DNA of 38,481 nucleotides from an uncultured Aureimonas sp. (GTDB taxonomy: Bacteria; Pseudomonadota; Alphaproteobacteria; Rhizobiales; Rhizobiaceae). Positions 8,111 to 15,806 of this stretch are shown here, piece by piece. Location of the stretch: the NCBI RefSeq assembly GCF_913775355.1, contig NZ_CAJYIU010000296.1, positions 1-38,481 on the forward strand. The letters run 5' to 3'. Made by a program: the position numbers and the translations under genes. How positions within the stretch are numbered: position 1 is the first letter of the stretch; the number at the start of each line of letters is the position of its first letter. Below the pieces are notes generated by a model that searched no databases, was not told where the DNA came from, and saw nothing but the letters and a program-made list of their open reading frames with translations.

Positions 8111-8767
8111 TCAGCGCCGGTGATCGAGCCGGGCGACGACCCGGTCGCCCGCCCACTGCATGAGGCAGACGAGCACGACGAGAACCGCGACCACGGCCAC
8201 CATGACCTCGGTCTGGAAGCGCTGGTAGCCGTAGCGGATGGCAAGGTCGCCGAGCCCGCCGGCGCCGATCGCGCCGGCCACCGCCGTCGCGCCGACCAGC
8301 GTGATCAGCGTGACGATGAAGCCCGCGACGAGGCCGGGCATCGCCTCCGACAGGAGGACGTGGCGCACGATCGTCCAGCGCCCGGCGCCCATGGCGCGCG
8401 CGGTCTCGACGAGGTTCGGGTCGACCTCGCGAAGGCTCACCTCGGCGATCCGCGCGTAATAGGGGATTGCGGCGATCGAGAGCGGCACGATCGCGGCATA
8501 GGTGCCGATCGAGGTGCCGACGATGAGGCGCGTCAGCGGGATCAGCGCGACGAGGAGGATGATGAAGGGCACCGAGCGGAAGGCGTTGACGAAGCCGCCG
8601 AGGATGCGGTTCGTCCAGGGCTCCTCGAGGATACCGCCCTTGGCGGTCACGGTGAGAAGGAGGCCGATCGGCAGGCCGACGAGGAGCGAGACGAGGCCGG
8701 ACGCCAGCGTCATCAGGATCGTCTCCCACGTCGCGCGGATCAGAAGGTCAGTCAGCGCGGACGACAT
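8111..8767 (-). CDS. metI: Methionine ABC transporter permease MetI
   Basis: This 218-residue inner-membrane protein has five predicted hydrophobic segments and the typical MetI signature. NAFRSVPFIILLVALIP precedes the EAA loop (VETARAMGAGRWTIVRHVLL), which couples to the ATPase MetN. Length matches the family (about 217). The ATG at 8767 lies 20 bases inside the end of metN, so translation is coupled. With MetN and MetQ it forms a D/L-methionine importer. The order metQ-metN-metI is read leftward. I see no terminator in the 4-base gap to the convergent GT2 gene. Confidence 0.93.
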   Translation of the reverse strand: MSSALTDLLIRATWETILMTLASGLVSLLVGLPIGLLLTVTAKGGILEEPWTNRILGGFVNAFRSVPFIILLVALIPLTRLIVGTSIGTYAAIVPLSIAAIPYYARIAEVSLREVDPNLVETARAMGAGRWTIVRHVLLSEAMPGLVAGFIVTLITLVGATAVAGAIGAGGLGDLAIRYGYQRFQTEVMVAVVAVLVVLVCLMQWAGDRVVARLDHRR

Positions 8768-9785
8768 GGCCGAGAAGCTCCGTGCGGATGGTGGACGAGG
8801 CGAGATGGGTGAGGATCGGTTCGAGATCGTCCGGCCGGGCCGGCGTCACGCCGACGAAGAGGCGACCGACCGGAACGCCGCCGACCGGCTCGACACCGCC
8901 CGACAGGATGCGGGCCGAGGCGCCGAACCGGGCGCCGAGGTCCGACAGGAGCGGGGCGCCGGCACCGGGCCCGCCGAGGTCGATGCGGATCAATGCCTCG
9001 CCCGAGCCGCCCGGCGCCAGCACGAGGCCCGGCGGCAGCGCCGCGGCGTCATGCCCGAGAAGGCTCTTCGTGACGGCCGCCTGCGGGTCGGCGAAGACGC
9101 GCCACGTCTCGCCGGCTTCGGCGATCCGGCCGTTCTCCAGCACCACGACGCGGCCCGCGATGCGGCGCACGACGTCCATCTCGTGGGTGATGAGGAGGAT
9201 GGTGAGGCCGAGGCGACGGTTGATGTCGGCGAGAAGCGACAGAATCTGCTCGGTGGTTTCCGGGTCGAGCGCCGAGGTCGCCTCGTCGGAGAGGAGCAGC
9301 GCCGGCTCGGGCGCGAGCGCACGGGCGATGCCGACGCGCTGCTTCTGGCCACCCGAGAGCTGCGCGGGATAGCGGTCCTCGCGGCCTTCGAGGCCGACGA
9401 GCTGGAGGAGGTCGCGCACGCGGGCCTGCCGCGCGCCCCGCGCCATGCCCGCGATGATGAGCGGCAGTTCGACGTTCTCGGCCGCCGTGCGGTTGGCCAG
9501 AAGGTTGAAGTGCTGGAACACCATGCCGATCCGCCGGCGCACGGGCTTCAGCGCGCTTTCCCGGAGGGCCTGGATCTCGCGTCCCTCGATCGCGACCGTG
9601 CCGGCGTCGGGGCGCTCCAGCCCGTTGATGCAACGGATCAGGGTCGACTTGCCGGCGCCGCTGCGGCCGATGATGCCGAGGATTTCGCCCGAGCCGACCG
9701 TGAGGTCGATGTCGGAAAGGGCAGCATGATCGCCGAAGCGCTTGGATACGCCGGCAAGGCTGAGGATGGGGGCGGGAGAGGTCAT
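8748..9785 (-). CDS. metN: Methionine ABC transporter ATP-binding protein MetN
   Basis: This is a 345-residue ATPase. Walker A GRSGAGKST is at 40-48, followed by the signature LSGGQKQRV and Walker B LLLSDEATSALD. The C-terminal roughly 80 residues (from about 265) form the NIL domain, which in E. coli MetN binds methionine and closes the transporter by trans-inhibition. The length matches E. coli MetN (343). It is encoded between metQ and metI. The 124-base gap from metQ holds a strong hairpin, so MetN is probably made in smaller amounts than MetQ. The SD before the ATG is weak. Confidence 0.94.
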   Translation of the reverse strand: MTSPAPILSLAGVSKRFGDHAALSDIDLTVGSGEILGIIGRSGAGKSTLIRCINGLERPDAGTVAIEGREIQALRESALKPVRRRIGMVFQHFNLLANRTAAENVELPLIIAGMARGARQARVRDLLQLVGLEGREDRYPAQLSGGQKQRVGIARALAPEPALLLSDEATSALDPETTEQILSLLADINRRLGLTILLITHEMDVVRRIAGRVVVLENGRIAEAGETWRVFADPQAAVTKSLLGHDAAALPPGLVLAPGGSGEALIRIDLGGPGAGAPLLSDLGARFGASARILSGGVEPVGGVPVGRLFVGVTPARPDDLEPILTHLASSTIRTELLGHVVRAD

Positions 9786-9848
9786 GGGTGGGACATGCCG
9801 AAGGCCGACGCGGAAGGAAAGCCCTGCCGGCCGGATGAAAACGCATCC

Positions 9849-9875
9849 GGGCCCGCCTTCGATGAAGGCGGGCCC
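9849..9875 (-). terminator. Perfect 12-bp hairpin between metQ and metN
   Basis: The sequence is a perfect 12-bp inverted repeat (GGGCCCGCCTTC and its complement) around a 3-base loop, starting 35 bases after the metQ stop in the reading direction. No T-run follows on the transcribed strand. It looks more like a partial terminator or an mRNA-stabilising 3' structure that raises the binding protein relative to the ATPase and permease. Confidence 0.6.
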
Positions 9876-9909
9876 TCTGGGCGGAACGGGTGGGAGGGGC
9901 GGAGGACGC

Positions 9910-10731
9910 TTACCAGGCGGGCAGCGTCGTGCCCTTGTAGGCTTCCGCCAGCGCGGCCTTCACCGCGTCGGTCTGGTAGGCCGCGACCAGCGTCTTCACC
10001 CAGGGCGCGTCCTTGTCGGCGGCGCGCACGGCGATGAAGTTGCGATAGGGGTTGTTCTCCAGCGGCTCCTGCGCGATCCGCTCCCGGGCCGGGTCGATGC
10101 CGCTCTTCAGCGCCCAGTCGGTGTTGACGACGCCCGCGTCGAGATCGTCGATCGAGCGGCCGACGATGCCGGCGTCGAGCTCGCGGATCTCGAGGTTCTT
10201 CGGGTTCTCCTCGACGTCGATCGCGGTGGCGAGGATGCCGGCCCCGTCGCGGAGCTTGAGAAGACCCTGCGCGGCGAGAAGGTTCAGCGCGCGGCCGGCG
10301 TTCGACGGATCGTTCGGGATGCCGATCGAGCCGCCTTCCGGGATTTCCGCAACGCTTTTATGCTTGCGCGAGTAGAGGCCGATCGGCTGGACCAGCGTGT
10401 AGCCGACCGGCACGATGTCGTAGCCGTGCTGCTGCACCTGCGCGTCGAGATAGGGCTGGTGCTGGAAGGCGTTGGCCTGGAGCTCGCCGTTCGCCAGCGC
10501 CTCGTTCGGCTGGACGTAGTCGGAGAAGGCGACGGTCTCGACGGTGAGCCCGGCCTTCGCCGCCTCCTGCGTGACGACCTGCCAGACCGCCTCGTCCTCG
10601 CCCGACATGATGCCGACCTTCACCGTCTCGGCCGCGGCGCCAGCGGCCGTGGCGGCGAGCATCGCGCCGGACATCAGGCCGAGGACGGTGCGGCGCGACA
10701 GGGCGGACAGGAAGGACGAGGGGCGACGCAT
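9910..10731 (-). CDS. metQ: Methionine-binding protein MetQ (NlpA family), no lipobox
   Basis: This is a 273-residue periplasmic substrate-binding protein. The N-terminus LSRRTVLGLMSGAMLAATAA looks like a twin-arginine signal (SRRTVLG) and ends in AAGAAAET, a likely cleavage site. There is no lipobox cysteine, unlike E. coli MetQ, so the mature protein should be free in the periplasm. The body has the NlpA hallmarks VKVGIM, ANAFQHQPYLD, and GSIGIPNDPSNAGRALNLL. The ATG at 10731 follows GGAGACACGCCG. The 185-base upstream gap to the next gene should contain the promoter. I looked there for a SAM-II-like riboswitch and did not find one. Confidence 0.92.
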   Translation of the reverse strand: MRRPSSFLSALSRRTVLGLMSGAMLAATAAGAAAETVKVGIMSGEDEAVWQVVTQEAAKAGLTVETVAFSDYVQPNEALANGELQANAFQHQPYLDAQVQQHGYDIVPVGYTLVQPIGLYSRKHKSVAEIPEGGSIGIPNDPSNAGRALNLLAAQGLLKLRDGAGILATAIDVEENPKNLEIRELDAGIVGRSIDDLDAGVVNTDWALKSGIDPARERIAQEPLENNPYRNFIAVRAADKDAPWVKTLVAAYQTDAVKAALAEAYKGTTLPAW

Positions 10732-10916
10732 CGGCGTGTCTCCGGCTGGGGAATGGTGCGGACCGCACGGGATGCGATCCGATGGGAGGACCCTAGCGTT
10801 TCGCGTTGCAGCACGAAAAGGATCGGCTGCCTAAAAATCCGGCTCGGCGCGACAAATTCGACCATTCCGGTGGATTGAAGCGCCTTGCCGGCAGCGTCGC
10901 GGCCCCTCGACCGCCG

Positions 10917-11624
10917 TCAGCCCAGCACCACGCGGTAGCGCAGATGCACCGCGCCGCCCTCGATCGTTTCCGCCGACTGGAGCGACAACTGGGCCTTGCC
11001 CTTCAGTCCCTCCTGGCCGAAGGCGACGATGCCCTCGACCTCGGTGCCGCCGTCGAGCGCGGGCGCCAGCACGACGCTGAACTCGTCGACGAGCCCGGCG
11101 GCGAAGAACGAGCCGTTGATCGCGGCGCCGCCCTCGACGAGAAGGCGCCGGACGCCGAACTCGTTTGCGAGGACCTCCAGCGCCCGTTCGAGATCGACCT
11201 CCGGCCCATCCGAGACGATGTAGCTGACGCCATCGCCAACGAGCTCGGCGAGATGGGCGTCGGACACGCCGTTGCCGAGAAGCACGACCACCGGGTCGCC
11301 GCCGACGTCGGAGCCGCGGAAGTGCAGCTTGCCCGTCGTGTCCGGCGCGATCGCCAGTGGGCGCTCGTCCGCGCGCGGCGCGCGGTGGATCGGGCGCACC
11401 GGCTGGTCGAAGGTCTCCGGCCGATGCGGCTCGCCCTTGGCCATTTCGGCCATCGTGGTGCGGCCGACGAGCCAGGCGTCGCCCTTCAGCGTCTCGTGGA
11501 TCGCCTCGTAGGCGCTGCTCCAGTCCTTCACCGCGCCGTCAGGGCTCTGCGTGTAGCGGCTCGGGTGCAGACGGCCGTCGATCGAGGACGTCATGTGGCA
11601 GACGACATGGGGACGTTGGCTCAT
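10917..11624 (-). CDS. RibD C-terminal / dihydrofolate-reductase-like NAD(P)H reductase
   Basis: This 235-residue protein of the RibD_C/DHFR-like superfamily opens with HVVCHMTSSIDGRL and has WLVGRTTMAEM for the adenine side of NADPH. The conserved LLVEGGAAINGSFF near residues 157-170 is the family signature seen in the reductase half of RibD. It lacks the N-terminal deaminase domain, so it is a stand-alone reductase and need not be the riboflavin enzyme. Such proteins often reduce diverse carbonyl or pteridine-like substrates. The ATG at 11624 has AAGGAG 8 bases upstream. It reads toward metQ but is 185 bases away and probably a separate unit. Confidence 0.82.
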   Translation of the reverse strand: MSQRPHVVCHMTSSIDGRLHPSRYTQSPDGAVKDWSSAYEAIHETLKGDAWLVGRTTMAEMAKGEPHRPETFDQPVRPIHRAPRADERPLAIAPDTTGKLHFRGSDVGGDPVVVLLGNGVSDAHLAELVGDGVSYIVSDGPEVDLERALEVLANEFGVRRLLVEGGAAINGSFFAAGLVDEFSVVLAPALDGGTEVEGIVAFGQEGLKGKAQLSLQSAETIEGGAVHLRYRVVLG

Positions 11625-11686
11625 GGGACAGGCTCCTTTCCAGAAGGGCCCCGCGCCGTCCGCCCATCCCCTCCGTTCAGCCGTCG

Positions 11687-11779
11687 TCAGGCGACGGCGG
11701 CGACCACGATCAGGGGAAGGGCGAGGGCCAGCATGCCGACGGCGATGCCAAGGCGGGGCGAGGGGGATGAACGGCGCAT
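11687..11779 (-). CDS. 30-residue single-pass membrane peptide
   Basis: A short frame from the ATG at 11779 encodes 30 residues: a basic head (MRRSSPSPR) followed by one hydrophobic stretch (LGIAVGMLALALPLIVVAAV). A good ribosome site (GGAGACG) lies 6 bases upstream, and the frame is isolated between two genes on the same strand (RibD-like downstream, hypothetical upstream). The charge and hydrophobic pattern fits small inner-membrane peptides. I do not recognise a family, and chance cannot be excluded at this length. Confidence 0.45.
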   Translation of the reverse strand: MRRSSPSPRLGIAVGMLALALPLIVVAAVA

Positions 11780-11839
11780 GAGGCGTCTCCGGTCCGTTGC
11801 GGGAACGGATTAGCCTCGGCGGATGGGGTTAACGAAGAG

Positions 11840-12127
11840 TTACGACGGCGTTTCCGGCCGGAAGCCGAGGACGAAGCGAGCAACGACCTCGGCCGGCATC
11901 TCGCAGGGGCGCAGGAGCGCCTCGCCGTCCGCCAGACGGTAGAGGTTGGCGCTGACGATGCCGCCGCCGCCCCGCTCCTCGCCGTAGAGCCAGATCCGGC
12001 GACCGTCGCCGGACCGGTGCAGCGTCACGCCGAAACGCCGCCCCTCGAACGAGCCCTCGCAATGCCCGTCCGGCCAGCCGTCGAGGCGTTCGGCGAGGAC
12101 GCGAGGATCGTGGTCCGGCGCGGTCAT
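11840..12127 (-). CDS. Hypothetical protein, 95 residues
   Basis: This soluble acidic-to-neutral small protein matches no family I recognise. It begins MTAPDHDPRVLAERLDGW, contains FEGRRFGVTLHRSGDG and IWLYGEERGGGG, which suggest a small beta-rich fold, and ends in FVLGFRPETPS. Codon use is like the neighbours. The start is 12 bases downstream of the small lipoprotein stop, so the two genes are probably cotranscribed. The SD is weak. A competing shorter frame (11829-12062) on the same strand has poorer composition and is taken as a shadow. Confidence 0.6.
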   Translation of the reverse strand: MTAPDHDPRVLAERLDGWPDGHCEGSFEGRRFGVTLHRSGDGRRIWLYGEERGGGGIVSANLYRLADGEALLRPCEMPAEVVARFVLGFRPETPS

Positions 12128-12139
12128 GGCTTCAGCGCG

Positions 12140-12325
12140 TCAGTGGCCGGCGTGCGCGTCGCCGCCGCTGCCGTCCGAGGCGGAGGATTGCTGGCTCTGC
12201 GTCAGGGTCTGCGTCGCCGCTGAGCCGGCGCCCGGCTGCGTTTCCACCGTGCCGTTGTCCTTGCAGGCGGCAAGGCCGAGGACGGCGAGAAGGGCGGCGG
12301 CGGTCAGGGTCGGGCGAAGCGTCAT
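12140..12325 (-). CDS. Small lipoprotein
   Basis: This 61-residue protein has a clear lipoprotein signal: MTLRPTLTAAALLAVLGLAAC, with lipobox LAAC and Cys21 as the lipidation site, followed by KDNG. The mature part is about 40 residues, low complexity, rich in Ser, Gln and Thr and ending in a GGDAHAGH tail. An AAGGAGA sits 9 bases before the ATG at 12325. The His-containing tail could bind metal, but that is speculation. It lies immediately upstream of the 95-residue hypothetical gene. Confidence 0.7.
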   Translation of the reverse strand: MTLRPTLTAAALLAVLGLAACKDNGTVETQPGAGSAATQTLTQSQQSSASDGSGGDAHAGH

Positions 12326-12361
12326 CGATCGAAGTCTCCTTGCAGTCTGACGCAACGCACG

Positions 12362-12391
12362 AGGGCCACGCCGGTTCGACGCCGCGGCCCT
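12362..12391 (-). terminator. Terminator-like hairpin after the catalase-family gene
   Basis: AGGGCC and GGCCCT arms (6 bp) flank an 18-base loop, just past the stop of the leftward catalase-family gene and before the small lipoprotein gene. T-run support is weak, so termination is only likely. Confidence 0.4.
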
Positions 12392-12407
12392 TTCGCTCAG
12401 ATATCGG

Positions 12408-13478
12408 TCACGACGGCTCGTGATACGGGCAGCCGTTGAACCGGGCGCGGAAGTCGGCCGAATGGCGGTAGGGCTCGCGGCGGGCGCGGTTGATGTTGCC
12501 GAGCGGCTGATGGTCCGCGATGCCGGTCCAGACGGAGAAGCGCATCTCCTCGTTGACCGTCTGCACGCGGGCGTCGTCCCAGCTGTCCTGCGCCCTGGCG
12601 CGGATGGTGCCGACGCGCTGGAAGGGGGCCTCGGTCTCGTCCCAGGCGACGGTCGCATCCTCGACCGGCTGCCGGTCGAGGTCGCGGCAGAGCTGGACGC
12701 GGAATTCCCACTCGGCGTCGATGCCAGCCATCTCGCGCCGCACCTCCTCACGCACCGCATTCTCGCGGCCCTTGACCTCGATCTCGTGGCCGGTCAGCGC
12801 CGTCATCGCGGGAGCCACGGGCTTCAGGCTGAACTTGGCGATATGCTCGCCGTAGCGGAACGGCGTCGTGGAATAGTAGGTCTCTCCGAGCGGCTCGACG
12901 TTCGGCGCGCCGCCGAGCGTGTTGACGGTCGGGCTCTCGATGCCGACCGTCTCCAGCGCCGTGCGCACGCCGCGCAGCACCTTCGAAGCGACCTTCTTGG
13001 TGCCCTCGATCCGGTCGGTCGTGGCGGCGAGGAGCTTGAGGCTGCCGAGGAACTCCTTGGCGCTCTTCGCCTGGAACACCGGCGCGTTGACCATGACGAA
13101 GTCCTGCGCCGTGCCTTCCGAGCCCGGCAGCCGCTCGCCGGGAACGTCCAGCACCTTGATCGCAAGGCCGCGCGGCAGGCTGATCGCGTCGGGCAGAATG
13201 TCGCCCGCATTGGTCGACATGCGCAGGAACACCTTGTGGGTGCCGGCCTTGGCGAAGAGACCCTGCGCCAGCTCGGGCGGCAGACCTTCGTCGATCCGCA
13301 GCTCGCCCTCCAGGATGCCGTGCGACTTCGCGTGCACCGAGCGCACGGCGTGGCCGTAGTCCTCGGCCGTGCGCTCCAGGATCGTGTCGAACGTGTCCTT
13401 CAGGCCCTCGACGGTCTCGCTCTCGCCCGGATCGACGAACTCGACCTCTGGCCGGTATTGTACGGGGCGCGCGATCAT
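12408..13478 (-). CDS. Heme catalase-family protein
   Basis: This 356-residue member of the catalase superfamily is shorter than true clade catalases (about 480 or more) and of the small y4iL/SrpA-like branch. The distal histidine lies in VRSVHAKSHG (H49), the distal-side asparagine in MVNAPVF (N131), and the core segment LPRGLAIKVL (101-110) is conserved. The usual C-terminal tyrosine heme ligand motif is not obvious, so peroxidase-like rather than catalase activity is possible. The ATG at 13478 has GGAG with 6-base spacing. An upstream ATG at 13490 has no such site. No signal peptide, so cytosolic. It is transcribed toward the small lipoprotein. Likely role: peroxide handling or an oxygenase-like reaction on an unknown substrate. 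Confidence 0.82.
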   Translation of the reverse strand: MIARPVQYRPEVEFVDPGESETVEGLKDTFDTILERTAEDYGHAVRSVHAKSHGILEGELRIDEGLPPELAQGLFAKAGTHKVFLRMSTNAGDILPDAISLPRGLAIKVLDVPGERLPGSEGTAQDFVMVNAPVFQAKSAKEFLGSLKLLAATTDRIEGTKKVASKVLRGVRTALETVGIESPTVNTLGGAPNVEPLGETYYSTTPFRYGEHIAKFSLKPVAPAMTALTGHEIEVKGRENAVREEVRREMAGIDAEWEFRVQLCRDLDRQPVEDATVAWDETEAPFQRVGTIRARAQDSWDDARVQTVNEEMRFSVWTGIADHQPLGNINRARREPYRHSADFRARFNGCPYHEPS

Positions 13479-13546
13479 ATCCTGCTCCATCGAGAAATCA
13501 GGAGCCCAACTCGCGCCGGGGCTGAGAAGTTCCGGCTGCTGGCCGC

Positions 13547-14599
13547 TCAGGTAACGGGCTGCGCGGCGACGGACCGCACGCCGGCGGCGCGCCGCTGGAA
13601 AGTGGGACGCAGGAGCCGGCCGAGCGGGGCTTCGACGAGGCGATGGAACGCGAGCCCGGCGGCCAGGCACACGAGCACCGCCGCGGCGCTGTAGAGAAGG
13701 CTCATGACCCCCTCCGCGCCGAGCCCCAGCCGCCGCCAGGCGATCTGCGCGAGGGGGGCGATCGGCAGGTGGACGAGGTAGATCGAATAGGAGGCGTCGC
13801 CGAGGCGCTGCAGGAACGGGATGTGCCACGGGCCGGCTGCACGTTCGGCAAAGACCGCGCCGGCAACGACGAGGGCGGCGGGGACGCCCGCGGTCGGCAG
13901 GCGGTTCGCCTGCACCGCGCCGAGCATCAGGAGGGCGCCGGCCGCGACGAGGGCGAGGCACGCCGCGCGCGGCAGGCGAAGGCCCGTGCCGTGGAGCGTG
14001 CCGATCCCGAGGCCGAGCGCGAACTCGAGGATCACCGGATCGGTGTAGAAGCCGGCCGCCCCGCCGGGCCGGAGCGCGAGGCCCGCCAGCGCCAGCAGCG
14101 CCAGCGCGCCGCAGGCGGCCGGCACCTGCCCCCGCGCCGGCAGGCAGAGGGCGATGGCGAAGAGCGCATAGAAGGCCATCTCGTAGTTCAGCGTCCAGCC
14201 GACGAGGAGCAACGGGTTGTAGAGGCCGATGACGGGATGGAGGGTCGGCCAGAAGGCGAAGGAGGCGAACGTGTGCCACGGCACGAAGACCGTCGCGCCC
14301 GACAGGCCCGGCATCAGCACGGCGACGTTGGCGACGAGCGCCGTGAGAAGCCAGTAGGGCGGGGCGACGCGCAGGAAGCGTCGCGCAAGGAAGTCGAGCG
14401 GCCGGGCGCTGGCCGCGTCCCGCGTCGTCACGCAGATGATGAAGCCGGACAGGACGAAGAACAGGTCGACGCCGACGAAGCCGAGGGAAAAGCAGGAGAG
14501 ATGGACGCCCTCGCCGAGCCGCCCCGCGCCGCAGGTGACGTGGAAGACCACGACCATCAGGGCGGCGATCCCGCGCAGGTATTGAAGATTGCGGATCAT
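13547..14599 (-). CDS. Acyltransferase family 3 membrane protein (OafA/NodX type)
   Basis: This 350-residue protein has about ten hydrophobic helices. The N-terminal catalytic motif R9-x10-H20 (LRGIAALMVVVFH), then GFVGVDLFFVLSGFII and RRFLRVAPPYWL, are the standard signature of AT3 acyltransferases, which O-acetylate or O-succinylate surface polysaccharides, LPS or lipid-linked sugars at the inner membrane. SYSIYLVHLP near the C-terminus is also family-typical. The ATG at 14599 has only a weak SD (GGAACC). No SGNH domain is fused. It sits alone, without polysaccharide genes next to it, but the glycosyltransferase island is only about 6 kb away. Confidence 0.9.
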   Translation of the reverse strand: MIRNLQYLRGIAALMVVVFHVTCGAGRLGEGVHLSCFSLGFVGVDLFFVLSGFIICVTTRDAASARPLDFLARRFLRVAPPYWLLTALVANVAVLMPGLSGATVFVPWHTFASFAFWPTLHPVIGLYNPLLLVGWTLNYEMAFYALFAIALCLPARGQVPAACGALALLALAGLALRPGGAAGFYTDPVILEFALGLGIGTLHGTGLRLPRAACLALVAAGALLMLGAVQANRLPTAGVPAALVVAGAVFAERAAGPWHIPFLQRLGDASYSIYLVHLPIAPLAQIAWRRLGLGAEGVMSLLYSAAAVLVCLAAGLAFHRLVEAPLGRLLRPTFQRRAAGVRSVAAQPVT

Positions 14600-14663
14600 C
14601 GTCGAAGGTTCCGTGCCGCATGCCGGCGGGCTTGCGGAACGCGAGCATATCCGTGGCGACATT

Positions 14664-14703
14664 AAGAGGTCCTGACGAAACCTCATGGGGGGCGGTCTGC
14701 CGG
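14664..14703. repeat. Imperfect direct repeat, copy 1
   Basis: The repeat starts AAGAGGTCCTGACG, then (A/G)A(A/G)CCTC, then a G-run and TGCCGG. Copy 2 begins 165 bases downstream at 14829. The first part can fold as GAGGT/ACCTC. Such pairs may be remnants of a local duplication or an interspersed intergenic element. Confidence 0.5.
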
Positions 14704-14828
14704 GTCTTCGACCAACCCGGCGTCGTCGCCGATGATCACCGCAGCGCTGCACGGGCTCCGCTCGGCTCCCGGCCGGCGGCCCCAATCCCTCGCCGTCCCC
14801 CGGCCCCAAGGCCTTCTTCAGGCCGTCG

Positions 14829-14866
14829 AAGAGGTCCTGACGGAGCCTCGTGCGGGGGGCTGCCGG
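14829..14866. repeat. Imperfect direct repeat, copy 2
   Basis: The first 14 bases (AAGAGGTCCTGACG) are identical to copy 1. It then diverges slightly (GAGCCTCGTG, a G-run, CTGCCGG). It lies in the same intergenic region, between the acyltransferase and HAD genes. Confidence 0.5.
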
Positions 14867-15038
14867 CGCGTCTGAGTCGCGGCCCCCCGGTGCCCGGCCT
14901 TCGGCAGCGCCTGACCCTCGCCCGGCGCCCGCCCGGCCCGCCTCGAGGCCTCGACATCGCCCCCGCCGGACGGGGGATGCTTGTGGCACGGCGTCCTTTG
15001 CGGCAAGGAGGGGTATCGTCCCTCCGGTTCCGGTTTCC

Positions 15039-15707
15039 ATGGCGCAGCACCCTTTCCCCGGCCGTCGCTTCGGCGCCTTCCTGTTTGATATGGACGGCAC
15101 GATCCTGAATTCGATCGTGGCGGCCGAACGGGTGTGGGGGGCCTGGGCCCGCCGCCAGGGGCTCGACGTCGACAGCTTCCTGCCGACGATCCACGGCATG
15201 CGGGCGATCGAGACGATGCGCCGCGTCGGCATTCCGGAGGCGGTGCTGGAGGCGGAGATCGCCGGGCTGGTGCAGGCCGAGATCGACGACGTCGAGGGGA
15301 TCGTGGAGATCGCGGGCGCCGCGATCTTCTTGAAGTCGCTGCCGGCGGAGCGCTGGACGATCGTCACCTCGGCGCCGCGCGCGCTCGCCGAGAAGCGGCT
15401 CGCCATCGCCGGCCTGCCCGTTCCGCCGCTGATGGTGACCGGCGAGGACGTCTCGAACGGCAAGCCGGCGCCCGACTGCTTCCTGCTCGGCGCGAGGAAG
15501 CTCGGCGTGCCCATCGAGGCGTGCCTCGTGTTCGAGGACGCTCCCGCCGGGATCCGGGCGGGCGAGGTGGCGGGCGCGGCCGTGCTCGTCATCGACGCCA
15601 CCCACAGCCACCGGCTCGAGACGCCCCATCCGAGCGTGTCCGGCTACGACGCGCTCGCGGTCTCGCAAGCCCCGGACGGGACGCTGGAGATCATCGCCAA
15701 GGGGTAG
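15039..15707 (+). CDS. HAD-superfamily sugar-phosphatase-like hydrolase
   Basis: This is a 222-residue subfamily IA HAD phosphatase. Motif I FDMDGTILNS has nucleophile D17 and D19, motif II is TIVTSAP, motif III a lysine in SNGKPAPDCF, and motif IV FEDAPAGIRAG. The helical cap and the IHGMRAIE segment resemble yeast Dog1/Gpp and E. coli HxpA/HxpB phosphatases, acting on small phosphosugars or glycerol-3-phosphate in the cytosol. The ATG at 15039 is preceded by a weak SD. An in-frame upstream extension into the low-complexity spacer is rejected. Substrate unproven. Confidence 0.85.
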   Translation: MAQHPFPGRRFGAFLFDMDGTILNSIVAAERVWGAWARRQGLDVDSFLPTIHGMRAIETMRRVGIPEAVLEAEIAGLVQAEIDDVEGIVEIAGAAIFLKSLPAERWTIVTSAPRALAEKRLAIAGLPVPPLMVTGEDVSNGKPAPDCFLLGARKLGVPIEACLVFEDAPAGIRAGEVAGAAVLVIDATHSHRLETPHPSVSGYDALAVSQAPDGTLEIIAKG

Positions 15708-15762
15708 CAGCGCCGCGCGGCGACAGCCCGCTCAGTGATCGAGCGCTTGTTCCGGCACCGCA

Positions 15763-15787
15763 TGAACCGGCCCGAAAAGTCGGTTCA
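15763..15787. terminator. Hairpin between convergent HAD and SDR genes
   Basis: TGAACCG and CGGTTCA form a 7-bp stem with an 11-base loop (GCCCGAAAAGT) in the 99-base space between two convergent genes. The symmetric placement suggests a bidirectional terminator, although no T-run follows. Confidence 0.4.
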
Positions 15788-15806
15788 GCGATGGGGCAGT
15801 GGAGCC

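Larger units (their letters stand above)
14600..15038. other. 439-base intergenic region between divergent genes
   Basis: No convincing gene. It holds the divergent starts of the acyltransferase and HAD genes, several G/C runs, and an imperfect direct repeat of about 40 bases (14664-14703 and 14829-14866). The part from 14740 to 15000 is very rich in C and G and has no clear promoter elements that I can support. Confidence 0.6.

Noticed and set aside
10732-10916. SAM-II-type riboswitch upstream of metQ
   Set aside because: I looked for the pseudoknot sequence pattern on the leftward strand and found no matching conserved core, only a GC-rich leader.
12408-14648. A 746-residue fusion of the catalase-like protein with upstream sequence
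   Set aside because: The part upstream of 13478 is antisense-frame noise opposite or beside the acyltransferase gene, which is itself complete in another frame. The catalase ATG has its own ribosome site.
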